Shown here piece by piece: positions 16,365-25,147 of a stretch of DNA of 32,095 nucleotides (the stretch's first letter is position 1; each line of letters starts with the position of its first letter). The position numbers were made by a program, and so were the translations under genes. Source of the stretch: JAMQPK01 sp035937795 (GTDB lineage: Bacteria; Acidobacteriota; Vicinamibacteria; Vicinamibacterales; JAMQPK01); the NCBI GenBank assembly GCA_035937795.1, contig DASZHO010000153.1, positions 1 to 32,095 on the forward strand, given 5' to 3'. The notes under the pieces are model-generated. The model saw only the letters and a list, made by a program, of their open reading frames with translations. It did not search any database and was not told the origin of the DNA.

Positions 16365-17497
16365 TCACTCCCGAATATCCGCCCGCGATCGGCGGGTTGG
16401 CTGACTACACGCGCGCCCTGGCGGAGGCCCTCACGGAGGCCGGCGAACAGGTGCACGTGTGGTGCCCGCAGCACGGAACCGAAGCCACGCATCCATTTGG
16501 CGTCCACGCCGACCTCGGCGCGTTTTCGAAGGGCGATCTGGACCATTTCGGGGCCGAGCTCGACGCGTTCCCGGCGCCGCGCCGGCTGATCGTGCAGTGG
16601 GTCCCTCACGGCTACGGCAGGCGGTCGATGAATCTGGCGTTCTGTTTCTGGCTGTGGAAGCGCGCGCGGGGTGGAGATGAAATCGAATTGATGGTCCACG
16701 AGCCGTTTCTCGCATGGCGGGAGGGGACGTGGCGGCAAACCGCGGCGGCGGGCGTGCACCGGCTGATGACGGTCATTCTTCTCCGCGCGGCTCGTCGTGT
16801 CTGGATGTCGATTCCCGCATGGGAGCCAATGTGGAGGCCGTACGCCCTCGGGCGGCGCGTGCCGTTTGGGTGGCTGCCGGTTCCAAACAGTCTTCCGGCA
16901 CCGGATCCAAAAACGGTATCGGCGTTGCGGACGCGATTCCGGCATGAACCAGGCGGACTGGTCGGGCACGTGGGCACCTACGGAGGGCTTGTCACGCCGC
17001 TGCTGTCGGGCGTACTTCCGGAAATTCTCCGCCAGAAGGGCGGCCCCCGGGTACTGCTCATCGGCGCCGGAAGCGAGGCATTTCGCACGGCATTTCTTTC
17101 GCGGCGTCCCGACCACTCCAACCACGTGTACGCGACAGGTACGTTGAGCACGGCCGACGTGGCGGCACACGTGGCGGCGTGCGATGTCCTGGTGCAGCCA
17201 TATCCGGACGGCGTCAGCTCGCGCCGCACGACCGCGATGGCGGGTCTCGCGTTCGGCGTGCCCGTCGTGACCACTCGCGGCCGCTTGAGCGAAGCGCTGT
17301 GGAGTGAATCGGGCGCCGTGCGGTTGAGCGAGGTGGGCGATTCTCCGATGATGGCCCGGCAGGTCGAGGATCTCCTCCGGCATCCGGAAGCCAGGCTGCG
17401 GCTGGGCGAAGCCGGCCGCTCGTTGTATCAAAGGTCGTTTGAGATGCGCCGGACAATCGACGCGCTCATGGGACGCGATTCCCGGAAAGTGGCCTGA
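16349..17497 (+). CDS. GT4-like glycosyltransferase without a standard EX7E motif
   Basis: About 382 aa. It begins MVIHLVTPEYPPAIGGLADYT, typical of GT4, and the C-terminal half contains GLVGHVGTYGG and LLIGAGSEAF. At the place of EX7E it reads PDGVSSRRTTAMAG, with neither glutamate. Similar DGVS-RR variants occur in some GT4 subgroups, so it may still be active with a different active site, or act as a partner. The GTG at 16349 is chosen because the family sequence begins there; it overlaps the previous gene by 16 bases. Confidence 0.85.
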   Translation: MVIHLVTPEYPPAIGGLADYTRALAEALTEAGEQVHVWCPQHGTEATHPFGVHADLGAFSKGDLDHFGAELDAFPAPRRLIVQWVPHGYGRRSMNLAFCFWLWKRARGGDEIELMVHEPFLAWREGTWRQTAAAGVHRLMTVILLRAARRVWMSIPAWEPMWRPYALGRRVPFGWLPVPNSLPAPDPKTVSALRTRFRHEPGGLVGHVGTYGGLVTPLLSGVLPEILRQKGGPRVLLIGAGSEAFRTAFLSRRPDHSNHVYATGTLSTADVAAHVAACDVLVQPYPDGVSSRRTTAMAGLAFGVPVVTTRGRLSEALWSESGAVRLSEVGDSPMMARQVEDLLRHPEARLRLGEAGRSLYQRSFEMRRTIDALMGRDSRKVA

Positions 17498-17507
17498 TCG
17501 CGCCCTG

Positions 17508-18704
17508 ATGTCCCTCCAAGATCCGACAATTGCGATCGATCTCCGCGGATTGGATCGGCTGAACGTTGGCAACGGACAATTCCGGTACTGCGTGGATCTG
17601 ATTGACGGCTTGTGGAAGCTCTCGGCGGAGTGCCGTTTCATCGTGATCGGCTCGCTCCCGTCGCCGCCCGAGGCGATTCGGCATGTGTTCGAGCATGACG
17701 ATCGCTGGCGCTATCTTCCGGTTCGCTTGCGGGACTTTCGCGGCGCGTTCTACCTGGAGCAGCTCCTGTCTGGCTGGTTGCTCCTGCGGCAACACGTGGA
17801 CGTGCTGCACACGCTGCATACGCAGGTGCCATTGCTGTCGAGCGCCAAGAGGGTGGTCACAATCTACGACATGATGTCGGAGCTGTTTCCCGAATATCGT
17901 GAGCGCGTCGTGTCGAGACCCTACCGCCTGTTCAAGTACGCCGTCAAGAACACCGGTCCGTTTGTCCTGGCCATTTCCAACACAACTGCCGCGGATCTCG
18001 ACCGCTTCTGGGGGGTCCCCGCGTCGCGCGTTGCGGTGATCTATCTGTGCTCGAGTCCGGAGGCCGCCGGCGCGATTCCATCCGAGGCGGAGACCGCGGC
18101 AAACGGAACGAGGGGGTTGATTCTGTCGCCCTACAACCTCGAGCCTCGCAAGAATTTGCTGTCGTTGCTCCGTGCCATGGTCGAGGTGCGAAGATCGCAT
18201 CCTGATGCGCACCTTGTGCTGTTCGGCCGGGCCGCGCTCACCGCGGAACGGGAGGAGGCGTTCAGGAAGGCCGTCGATGCTCTTGGATTGAACGAGACGG
18301 TCTCGCTGACCGGCTTCGTATCTGACGCGGAGTTGACGGCGCTGTACCGGCGAGCATCGCTGTTCGTCTTTCCGTCGCTCTACGAAGGTTTTGGTCTGCC
18401 GGTGCTCGAGGCGATGGCCGCGGGAACCTGTACCGTCGCGCGCAATCAATCGGCGATGGCCGAGGTTCTGGGCGATGCCGGTGTCCAGGTCGAGACCGCC
18501 GACCCGGCGCTGCTGGCCTCCGCGATGTCTGCCGTCCTTGCCGATGCCCCGAGACGCGCGGCTCTGGGCCGCGCGGGCCAGGTTCGCGCAGCGCGGTTCA
18601 CGCAGCAGGCAATGGCTCAGGGCACCCTCGCTGCCTACATGAGGGTGCTTGGCCGGCACCACACCGCCGGTGCTCTGGCGCCCGCCAGCGAGATGCGCCA
18701 TTGA
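17508..18704 (+). CDS. Glycosyltransferase, GT4 family (mannosyltransferase-like)
   Basis: A 398-aa GT4 enzyme. IAIDLRGLDRLNVGNGQFRY starts the N-terminal domain, VVTIYDMMSELFPE is typical of the mannosyltransferase-like subgroup, and the C-terminal half has LSPYNLEPRKNLLSLLRA and EX7E as YEGFGLPVLEAMAAG. I take the ATG at 17508, ten bases after the previous stop, because the family sequence begins there although the frame is open upstream. The 45 bases after the stop, which start with the palindrome CCGATATCGG at 18705-18714, form the longest gap in the glycosyltransferase part of the operon. Confidence 0.92.
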   Translation: MSLQDPTIAIDLRGLDRLNVGNGQFRYCVDLIDGLWKLSAECRFIVIGSLPSPPEAIRHVFEHDDRWRYLPVRLRDFRGAFYLEQLLSGWLLLRQHVDVLHTLHTQVPLLSSAKRVVTIYDMMSELFPEYRERVVSRPYRLFKYAVKNTGPFVLAISNTTAADLDRFWGVPASRVAVIYLCSSPEAAGAIPSEAETAANGTRGLILSPYNLEPRKNLLSLLRAMVEVRRSHPDAHLVLFGRAALTAEREEAFRKAVDALGLNETVSLTGFVSDAELTALYRRASLFVFPSLYEGFGLPVLEAMAAGTCTVARNQSAMAEVLGDAGVQVETADPALLASAMSAVLADAPRRAALGRAGQVRAARFTQQAMAQGTLAAYMRVLGRHHTAGALAPASEMRH

Positions 18705-18749
18705 CCGATATCGGGACCATGAAGACGACGTACGGCGAAGGACAACTCC

Positions 18750-19592
18750 GTGGCTGAGCTGGTGACGCTCCCCGACCGTCCAATTCTCGTCCTGCAGCCT
18801 GGCAAGGGATGGGCCTCGCTCGATCTGCCCGCCGTCTGGGAGCATCGCGAGCTGCTCTATTTCCTGACGCTGCGCGATATCAAGCTGCGTTACAAGCAAA
18901 CGTCACTGGGTGTGATCTGGGCCATCATCCAGCCGCTGTTCCCGATGATTGTGTTCACGCTCTTTTTCGGCAGGCTCGCGAAAATGCCGTCGGACGGGGT
19001 TCCCTACGCGATCTTCGCCTATGCCGGGCTGCTGCCCTGGACGTATTTCGCCAACGCCGTCGGGAACAGCGCCGCCAGTGTCGTTGGCAGCTCGAGCCTG
19101 GTCACCAAGGTGTATTTCCCGCGCATGATTATTCCCGGCGCCGCCGTGCTGGCCGCACTGGTCGACTTCGTCATCGCCTTCGGCCTGCTCGCCGTGCTGA
19201 TGGCCTGGTACCGGATTCCGATCCATTCGACCCTGGTCATGCTGCCGCTGCTCATCGTGCTCGAAACGACGCTGGCGCTGGGCGTGGGGATGTTTTTCTC
19301 GGCGCTCACGGTGAAATATCGCGACGTCCGGCACGCGCTGCCGTTCCTGCTTCAGATCTGGATGTTCGTGACGCCGATTATCTTCCCATCGAGCATCGTG
19401 CCGCCAAGATGGCGGTTGATTCTGGCGCTGAACCCGCTGATGGGCGTGGTCGAAAATTTCCGCGCGGCACTCTTCGGCCAGCCGTTTCACTGGAAGGAGC
19501 TCGCGTTCTCCACGGCGATGGCGCTTCTGCTGCTCGTCTTCGCCGCCTACTCGTTCCGGCGCATGGAGCGGACATTCGCGGACTCCATCTAG
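18750..19592 (+). CDS. wzm: ABC-2 type polysaccharide export permease
   Basis: A 280-aa permease with six hydrophobic segments. It carries the Wzm/TagG/KpsM-type N-terminus (ELLYFLTLRDIKLRYKQTSLGVIWAIIQPL) and the later LNPLMGVVENFRAALFG segment. With the ATPase encoded next it would export a lipid-linked polysaccharide through the inner membrane. GAAGGA lies 7 bases before the GTG start. The stop overlaps the next start by one base (TAGTG). Confidence 0.95.
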   Translation: MAELVTLPDRPILVLQPGKGWASLDLPAVWEHRELLYFLTLRDIKLRYKQTSLGVIWAIIQPLFPMIVFTLFFGRLAKMPSDGVPYAIFAYAGLLPWTYFANAVGNSAASVVGSSSLVTKVYFPRMIIPGAAVLAALVDFVIAFGLLAVLMAWYRIPIHSTLVMLPLLIVLETTLALGVGMFFSALTVKYRDVRHALPFLLQIWMFVTPIIFPSSIVPPRWRLILALNPLMGVVENFRAALFGQPFHWKELAFSTAMALLLLVFAAYSFRRMERTFADSI

Positions 19593-20848
19593 TGCAGCCC
19601 ATCCTCAAAGTCTACGGTCTCGGCAAGGAGTACCTCATCGGGTCGCTCGAAGGGTCCGAGTCGACCATCCGTGGCGCGCTGACGCGCGCATTCCGCTCGC
19701 CGCTCCGCGCGTTGAGAGGCGGCGGCACCGAGCGGATCTGGGCGCTGCGCGACGTCTCGTTCGACGCGATGCCGGGGGATGTCATCGGGGTGCTGGGCAA
19801 GAACGGCGCCGGCAAGTCGACGCTGCTGAAGATTCTTTCTCGCATCACAGAGCCCACGAACGGTCGCGTCGAGCTCTACGGCCGCGTTGGATGCCTGCTC
19901 GAGGTTGGCACCGGATTCCATCAGGAGCTCACGGGCCGGGAGAATGTGTATCTCAACGGCGCGATTCTGGGGATGAGAAAGGCCGACATCGCCCGCCAGT
20001 TCGACGAAATTGTGGCCTTCGCCGAAGTCGAGAAATTCATCGATACGCCGGTGAAGCGGTACTCGAGCGGCATGTATCTGCGTCTGGCGTTTGCCGTGGC
20101 GGCGTTTCTGGAATCGGAAATCTTGCTCGTCGATGAAGTTCTCGCGGTCGGCGATGCCGCGTTTCAGAAGCGATGCCTTGGCAAGATGCGTGACGTGAGC
20201 GCCAGCGGTCGGACCGTGCTGTTTGTGAGCCATAACATGGCGGCGATCGAGTCGCTTTGCACCCGGTGTCTGTATATCTCGAATGGCCGGGCGGAGGGGC
20301 TCGGCGTACCGCACGAGGTGATCGGGCGCTATTTGTCGGCGGAGGCCATGCCCAGAGCGGCGGCGATGAGTCTCGAGTCGCACCCCAACCGGCAAGCCCG
20401 CTCCGAAGTGCTGATGCGATCCCTGCTCCTGACGGGCGACGGCGCGCGCTCCGCGGCAGCCATTCGCATGGGCGGCGGACTCTCGATCGAGGTCAAGTAC
20501 CGAAGCGACCAGCGGGCGTTCAGCCCGGTGCTTGGATTGGTGATCAAGAACAACTACGGGCTGTCCGTCTTCGGCATCAACAATCGGATTGTCCCCGGCT
20601 TCCAGTTCGAGACCCTCTCCCGTGAGGGCACAATCACGATCCATCTCCGCGACTTGCCATTGATGCCCGATACCTACTCGGTCGACCTCCACTTCGGCGA
20701 TCCCTATTTCGACTATGACGTCATTTACGATGCCACGACGTTTGAAGTGCTGACCTCCGACGTCTTCGGCAACGGAAAGCTTCCCGGGGCCGAATGCGGC
20801 CCGATCTTCTGGCCGGCCTCATGGACCTATAGCCCTGCCCCACAATGA
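19592..20848 (+). CDS. wzt: Polysaccharide ABC transporter ATPase with C-terminal glycan-binding domain
   Basis: About 418 aa. The ATPase domain has Walker A GKNGAGKST (near 69-76), the TGRENVYLNGAILGM segment found in Wzt/TagH proteins, the signature region YSSGMYLRLAFA (near 157), Walker B ILLVDEVLAVGD and the H-loop SHN. Residues from about 270 form a beta-rich Wzt_C-type domain (GLVIKNNYGLSVFGIN, LPLMPDTYSVDLHFGD), known in O9a/O12-type systems to bind the modified end of the glycan. The frame is open far upstream, but GTG 19592 overlapping the permease stop is the natural start. The methyltransferases in the operon are candidates for producing the recognised cap. Confidence 0.95.
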   Translation: MQPILKVYGLGKEYLIGSLEGSESTIRGALTRAFRSPLRALRGGGTERIWALRDVSFDAMPGDVIGVLGKNGAGKSTLLKILSRITEPTNGRVELYGRVGCLLEVGTGFHQELTGRENVYLNGAILGMRKADIARQFDEIVAFAEVEKFIDTPVKRYSSGMYLRLAFAVAAFLESEILLVDEVLAVGDAAFQKRCLGKMRDVSASGRTVLFVSHNMAAIESLCTRCLYISNGRAEGLGVPHEVIGRYLSAEAMPRAAAMSLESHPNRQARSEVLMRSLLLTGDGARSAAAIRMGGGLSIEVKYRSDQRAFSPVLGLVIKNNYGLSVFGINNRIVPGFQFETLSREGTITIHLRDLPLMPDTYSVDLHFGDPYFDYDVIYDATTFEVLTSDVFGNGKLPGAECGPIFWPASWTYSPAPQ

Positions 20849-20866
20849 CCGCGGCTGGCATTCATC

Positions 20867-22078
20867 ATGCGCGTCGCGGTCGTTAACTGGAGCTCCCGCC
20901 GTGTCGGAGGCGCGGAAGAGTACGTCAGCATTCTGCTCCCCGCGCTGCGGCGTGCCGGCATCGACGTGGCCTTCTGGCACGAGCGCGATGAGCCGAAGGA
21001 TCGCCCGCGAATCTCAGGCACCGAAGACCTCCTCGATATCTGCGCCGCCGGGATGGGCATCGACGATGCCATCGAGGCTCTCGCGGGGTGGAAGCCGGAC
21101 GTGCTGTACGTGCAGGCGCTGGCCGACCTGGAGGTGGAAGAGCGACTGCTGGAATTGGCGCCGGCCGTATTTTTTGCCCACAATTACGCCGGCATGTGCA
21201 TCAGCGGCGGCAAGACGTGGACCAGGCCCGCGCCGATCCCGTGCCACCGTCGATTGGGAGCGCCTTGCCTCCTTCATTATTTTCCGCATGGCTGTGGTGG
21301 CAGCAGCCCCGTGACGATGTGGCGCCTTTACCGGAAAGAGTCACATCGCCTGCGCCTGCTACAACGCTACCAGGCCGTTCTGACGCACACAGATCACATG
21401 CACCGGGAGCTCGCGCGCCATGGTCTCGGATCACGCGTCGTGCCCTATCCAATCGAGGCGAGAGCCGGAGAAGGCACGCGGCTCGGCGACGGCACGTGGC
21501 GTCTGCTGTTTGCCGCCCGCATGGATCGGCTGAAGGGCGGGCATCTGTTGATCGACGCCATGCCGGCAGTGAAGGCGTTCGCGCGGCGACCGGTTCGTCT
21601 CGTCATGGCGGGCGACGGACTCGAGCGGTCACGCTGGGAGGCCCGAGCCCGGGCGGTTGAGCAGACGACGCCGGGACTGACGGTTGAGTTTCCCGGCTGG
21701 CTGTCCCCGTACGACCTCGGCACCCTGATGGAAAACAGCGACCTGCTGGTCGTGCCGAGCGTATGGCCGGAGCCGCTGGGAGCCGTCGGGCCCGGGGCGG
21801 CGCTGCACGGACTGCCGGCGGCCGCATTCGCCGTCGGCGGTATTCCGCAGTGGCTGATCGACGGGGTGACAGGGCACCTCGCGCCCGGCGATCTGCCGTC
21901 TGCCGCCGGCCTTGCGCGCGCCATTCTGCGCTGCCTCGAAGATCCGCTGCACTACAGCGCGCTGCGGCAAGGTGCGCTCGAGATGGCCCGCAGCTTCACC
22001 ATGGCGCGGCATCTTCCAGAGCTGATCGCAACCTTCGAGCGGATATCTCCGCGTGCGCCGGCCCGCGCCGCGCTGTGA
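20867..22078 (+). CDS. GT4-like glycosyltransferase, second catalytic Glu replaced
   Basis: A 403-aa GT-B protein beginning MRVAVVNWSSRRVGGAEEYV, with LLFAARMDRLKGGHLLIDAM at the start of the C-terminal domain. It has a CHRRLGAPC...HGCGG cysteine-rich segment seen in some GT4 enzymes. The EX7E motif reads EPLGAVGPG, so the second Glu (codon 21794-21796, GGG) is Gly. Activity may be altered. ATG start 18 bases after wzt; ends in GTGA with the next gene. Confidence 0.87.
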   Translation: MRVAVVNWSSRRVGGAEEYVSILLPALRRAGIDVAFWHERDEPKDRPRISGTEDLLDICAAGMGIDDAIEALAGWKPDVLYVQALADLEVEERLLELAPAVFFAHNYAGMCISGGKTWTRPAPIPCHRRLGAPCLLHYFPHGCGGSSPVTMWRLYRKESHRLRLLQRYQAVLTHTDHMHRELARHGLGSRVVPYPIEARAGEGTRLGDGTWRLLFAARMDRLKGGHLLIDAMPAVKAFARRPVRLVMAGDGLERSRWEARARAVEQTTPGLTVEFPGWLSPYDLGTLMENSDLLVVPSVWPEPLGAVGPGAALHGLPAAAFAVGGIPQWLIDGVTGHLAPGDLPSAAGLARAILRCLEDPLHYSALRQGALEMARSFTMARHLPELIATFERISPRAPARAAL

Positions 22079-23238
22079 GCGCTCTGGCCGCACACGAGCC
22101 GCTCCGCATTCTTGTCGCGCACCAGGTTCCTGCCGCGCGCAACGGCGGCATGAGCCGCATCATGGGGTTCATTCACGACCGGCTGGTGGAACGCGGTCAT
22201 CACGTGGACTACTACACCGCCGATGATGTGCCGGTGCGGTGGCGGACCGCCTTCGGGCGTCGGTTCGCATTCCCACTGCTCGTCAGCCGTGCCGCCATCG
22301 ACGCCGCGCGCGCGGGGAACCCATACGACATCGTCAATGTGCACGAGCCGCACGCCCTGCCGTTGATACTGCAGCGTGTACGAGCGGGCTCGCCCGCGGT
22401 GGTCGTCACCAGCCACGGGCTCGAGCGGCGTGCGTGGCAGATGGCCAAGGACGAAGCGCGCCTGGGCCGTGGCACGTTGAGCGCCAGAACGCGGTTGACG
22501 TACCCGGTGTCGAGTCTCTGGCCCACCGATCTGGGTCTTCGAGGCGCCGACCACGTCTTCTGCCTCAATGCCGACGACCAGCACTATCTCGAACGGCGAC
22601 TTGGCCGGCGGCCCGATACCGTCACGAGAATCTTTCCCGCGGCTGATCTGGTGTATTGGTGCCAGGATCGCGACTACGATGGGTCGACCCGGATGCTGTT
22701 TGCGGCGGCATGGCGTGAAAACAAGGGCATCGCCGACCTCGTGCCCGCGTTCATCCGGCTGGCCATGCGTCATCCGTCGCTCATGCTGCACGTGATCGGC
22801 GCCGGCGTTCCGGACACCACGGTCCGTGCCGCGTTTCCGGCAGCCCTCGCCTCGAGAATCGTATGCGAGACCCCGGCCCGGGAGGCGGACACGGCTGCGG
22901 CCTTCGCGGGCGCTCACGCGTTTCTTCTGCCGAGCTTGTTCGAAGGCACACCGCTGACGTTGATGCAGGCGATGATGAGCGGCCTTCCGATCGTCACAAC
23001 CGCCACGTGCGGGATGAAAGACGTGATTCAGGACGGAGTGTCGGGCTTGCTCGTGCCAATCCGGTCGCCGGATGCGATCGTGGAAGCGGTTGAGCGCCTC
23101 CTCGGCGATCGTTCGCTCCGGATGTGTCTTGGCCGGGGGGCGCAGGCCGACGCGATAGCGCGCTTCACGTGGGCGCGGGTCGCTGACCCGGTCGAGGACG
23201 TGTACGCGCGGCTGCGCGACGGGTCGCTCGCTCGATGA
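22075..23238 (+). CDS. GT4-like glycosyltransferase, EX7E with Glu to Gln
   Basis: About 387 aa. The N-terminal half has LRILVAHQVPAARNGGMSRIM, the C-terminal half has LFAAAWRENKGIADLVPA and the catalytic region FEGTPLTLMQAMMSGLP, where the second Glu of EX7E is Gln (codon 22966-22968, CAG). The fold is intact. The GTG start overlaps the previous stop by four bases; the frame is open upstream but that part is a shadow of the preceding gene. Ends in ATGA with the next gene. Confidence 0.87.
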   Translation: MSALAAHEPLRILVAHQVPAARNGGMSRIMGFIHDRLVERGHHVDYYTADDVPVRWRTAFGRRFAFPLLVSRAAIDAARAGNPYDIVNVHEPHALPLILQRVRAGSPAVVVTSHGLERRAWQMAKDEARLGRGTLSARTRLTYPVSSLWPTDLGLRGADHVFCLNADDQHYLERRLGRRPDTVTRIFPAADLVYWCQDRDYDGSTRMLFAAAWRENKGIADLVPAFIRLAMRHPSLMLHVIGAGVPDTTVRAAFPAALASRIVCETPAREADTAAAFAGAHAFLLPSLFEGTPLTLMQAMMSGLPIVTTATCGMKDVIQDGVSGLLVPIRSPDAIVEAVERLLGDRSLRMCLGRGAQADAIARFTWARVADPVEDVYARLRDGSLAR

Positions 23239-23960
23239 CGACCGGAGCAACCTCCCGTGCGCGCTATGAGGAATGGCACGATCGCCATCAGGTGGATCGC
23301 GAAGCCGACGCCCCGTGGCATCGTCTCGTGCTCCGGCACCTGGACCTCGCAAGAGATCTCCAGGGGAAGCGCGTGCTCGAGGTCGCGTGCGGCCGCGGCG
23401 GCTTCGCCGCGAAGCTGATGACCCGCACATCCCCGCCGCCGCGATTGGTTGCCGCGGACTTTTCCTCCTCGGCGGTCAGAAAAGGCAAGGCGTTTGCCGA
23501 CGATCTTCACCTCGCCTCGATCGGCTGGGAAGTGCTCGACGCGCAATCGCTCGGCCACCGTGACGCGTCGTTCGACACCGTGATCTCCTGCGAGACGATT
23601 GAACATCTGCCGCGTCCGCGCGCCGCGCTCCGCGAGTTCTGGCGCGTGCTCAAGCCCGCGGGCCGCCTCTTTCTGACGACGCCGAACTATCTCGGACCCA
23701 TGGGCGCTTATCGCGGCTATCTACGCCTGATGGGCCGCCCGTACACCGAAGAAGGCCAGCCCATCAACAACTTCATGCTGCTGCCGCGGACGGTCCGTTG
23801 GATTGGCCGTGCGGGATTCACAATTTCGAGCGTCGATGCCGCTGGCCATTACCTCCCGTTCCCGGGGCGCCCCCCGCGCGAGCTTCCCTGGCTGGGCCGC
23901 ATGCGGCCGCTCCGCTGGCTGGCGCTGCACTCGTTCATCCTGGCGGAAAAGCCGTGTTGA
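23235..23960 (+). CDS. SAM-dependent methyltransferase, class I
   Basis: A 241-aa methyltransferase. Motif I is VLEVACGRGGFAAKL (near 46-60), an acidic AADFS end of beta-2 follows, then FDTVISCETIEHLPRPRAALREFWRVLKPAGRLFLTTPNY, seen as three separate conserved blocks of the type 11 family. Probably modifies a sugar of the polymer or its end. ATGA overlap with the previous gene and TTGA overlap with the next place it firmly in the operon. Confidence 0.9.
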   Translation: MTTGATSRARYEEWHDRHQVDREADAPWHRLVLRHLDLARDLQGKRVLEVACGRGGFAAKLMTRTSPPPRLVAADFSSSAVRKGKAFADDLHLASIGWEVLDAQSLGHRDASFDTVISCETIEHLPRPRAALREFWRVLKPAGRLFLTTPNYLGPMGAYRGYLRLMGRPYTEEGQPINNFMLLPRTVRWIGRAGFTISSVDAAGHYLPFPGRPPRELPWLGRMRPLRWLALHSFILAEKPC

Positions 23961-25147
23961 AGGTCCTGTACTTCTGCGAAGGCTTCACCGACATTCGATT
24001 TGTCGTCGGGCTGTCGGAGATTTGCGATCTGACGATGACGGTGCCCGCATGGGAGTTCCGCGCGAGCGGCCTCGGCGATCGGATTGCACGCTGCCGCGCG
24101 CGGGTGAGGGTGCACGAGATTGAAGGCCGGCGGCCGGCGTTTCAGATCCGGTCGTTCCTCTACCTGCTGCGCAACATCACGAAGTACGATGTCGTCCTGT
24201 CGCAGGAGATGGTTCGCGGATCGCTGAACGCGACGATCGCGGGCCGTCTCCTGGGCGTCCCCGTCGTGACCTATCTGGCGGTGTCGCCGATCGAATACTT
24301 CCGGTGTCGTCGCGAGCGCGGACAGATAGGCTGGTTGAAAGCAACAGCGGGGGAGCTGTTCATTCGCTCCTGCATGGCGCTCACCGGGCGGCTGGGGACG
24401 GCGGCCATCGGCCTGGGTCCCTACCTGCGCGACATCGCCGGCAGCCGGTCGTCGCATCCGCTCAACGGCCTGTACTACGGCGTGGATGTCAATCTCTTCA
24501 GGCCCGTGGATGCCCCGATCCGGCTCGGGCTGCGCCGGCGGCACGATCTGCCGGAAAACAGACTCCTGATTTTCTTTGCCAGCCGCATCAGTCATGAGAA
24601 AGATCCGGAAACGGTTCTTCGCGCGGTGGCGTTGGTCCGCAAGCAGGGCCTCGATGCCGTCGTCTTGAATCTCGGAGGCGGCTTCCAGGAATTTCTGAAA
24701 GTCGCGCGCCGATTGGCGCTGCCGAACGTCGACGATTGGGTGATCGGGCGTCCGGCGGTGCATCCCATGGAAGATCTCTGCGAGTACTTTCAGGCCGCCG
24801 ATGTGGTGGTGCAGGCGTCGCTGGCCGAGGGGGGCGGGATCTCGCCGCTCGAGGCGCTCGCCTGCGGCACCCCGGTGGTGGCGACCAACGTCGGCGGCAT
24901 GGCGCAGCTGGCGGGCATCGCTCAGCTGACGCCGCGCCGCGACGCGCAAGCGATGGCAGACGCCATTGTCTGGACGGCCGGGCATCGATCCGAGGCGGCC
25001 GCGCAGGCGATGAAGGGCCGCGACTACGTCGTCGCGAACTGGCGCCGCGAGAAAGCCTTCGGCGATCTCAAGAGCGTTCTCGAAGAAGCCGCCGGCCGCG
25101 GGAAGGGGAGCCGCGAGTCGCCCGCGGTTCCCGCGACGAATGGGTGA
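23957..25147 (+). CDS. Glycosyltransferase, GT4 family
   Basis: About 396 aa. Starts MKVLYFCEGFTDIRF when read from TTG 23957, which gives the same four-base overlap (TTGA) seen elsewhere in the operon; GTG 23954 is an alternative. The C-terminal half has LLIFFASRISHEKDPETVLRA and a complete EX7E motif EGGGISPLE, followed by GTPVVATNVGG. The last 20 residues are a polar tail. It should be a retaining cytoplasmic glycosyltransferase. Confidence 0.9.
   Translation: MKVLYFCEGFTDIRFVVGLSEICDLTMTVPAWEFRASGLGDRIARCRARVRVHEIEGRRPAFQIRSFLYLLRNITKYDVVLSQEMVRGSLNATIAGRLLGVPVVTYLAVSPIEYFRCRRERGQIGWLKATAGELFIRSCMALTGRLGTAAIGLGPYLRDIAGSRSSHPLNGLYYGVDVNLFRPVDAPIRLGLRRRHDLPENRLLIFFASRISHEKDPETVLRAVALVRKQGLDAVVLNLGGGFQEFLKVARRLALPNVDDWVIGRPAVHPMEDLCEYFQAADVVVQASLAEGGGISPLEALACGTPVVATNVGGMAQLAGIAQLTPRRDAQAMADAIVWTAGHRSEAAAQAMKGRDYVVANWRREKAFGDLKSVLEEAAGRGKGSRESPAVPATNG

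Noticed and set aside
18705..18714. Palindrome CCGATATCGG after a GT4 stop
   Set aside because: Ten bases only, no T-tract and no second copy; too little for an operator or terminator call.
18719..18757. 12-codon ORF before the permease (MKTTYGEGQLRG)
   Set aside because: It overlaps the permease GTG, but the permease has its own GAAGGA site; too short to support as a gene.
17466..18899. 477-aa minus-strand open frame
   Set aside because: Opposite a clear GT4 gene and the permease start; no domain seen.
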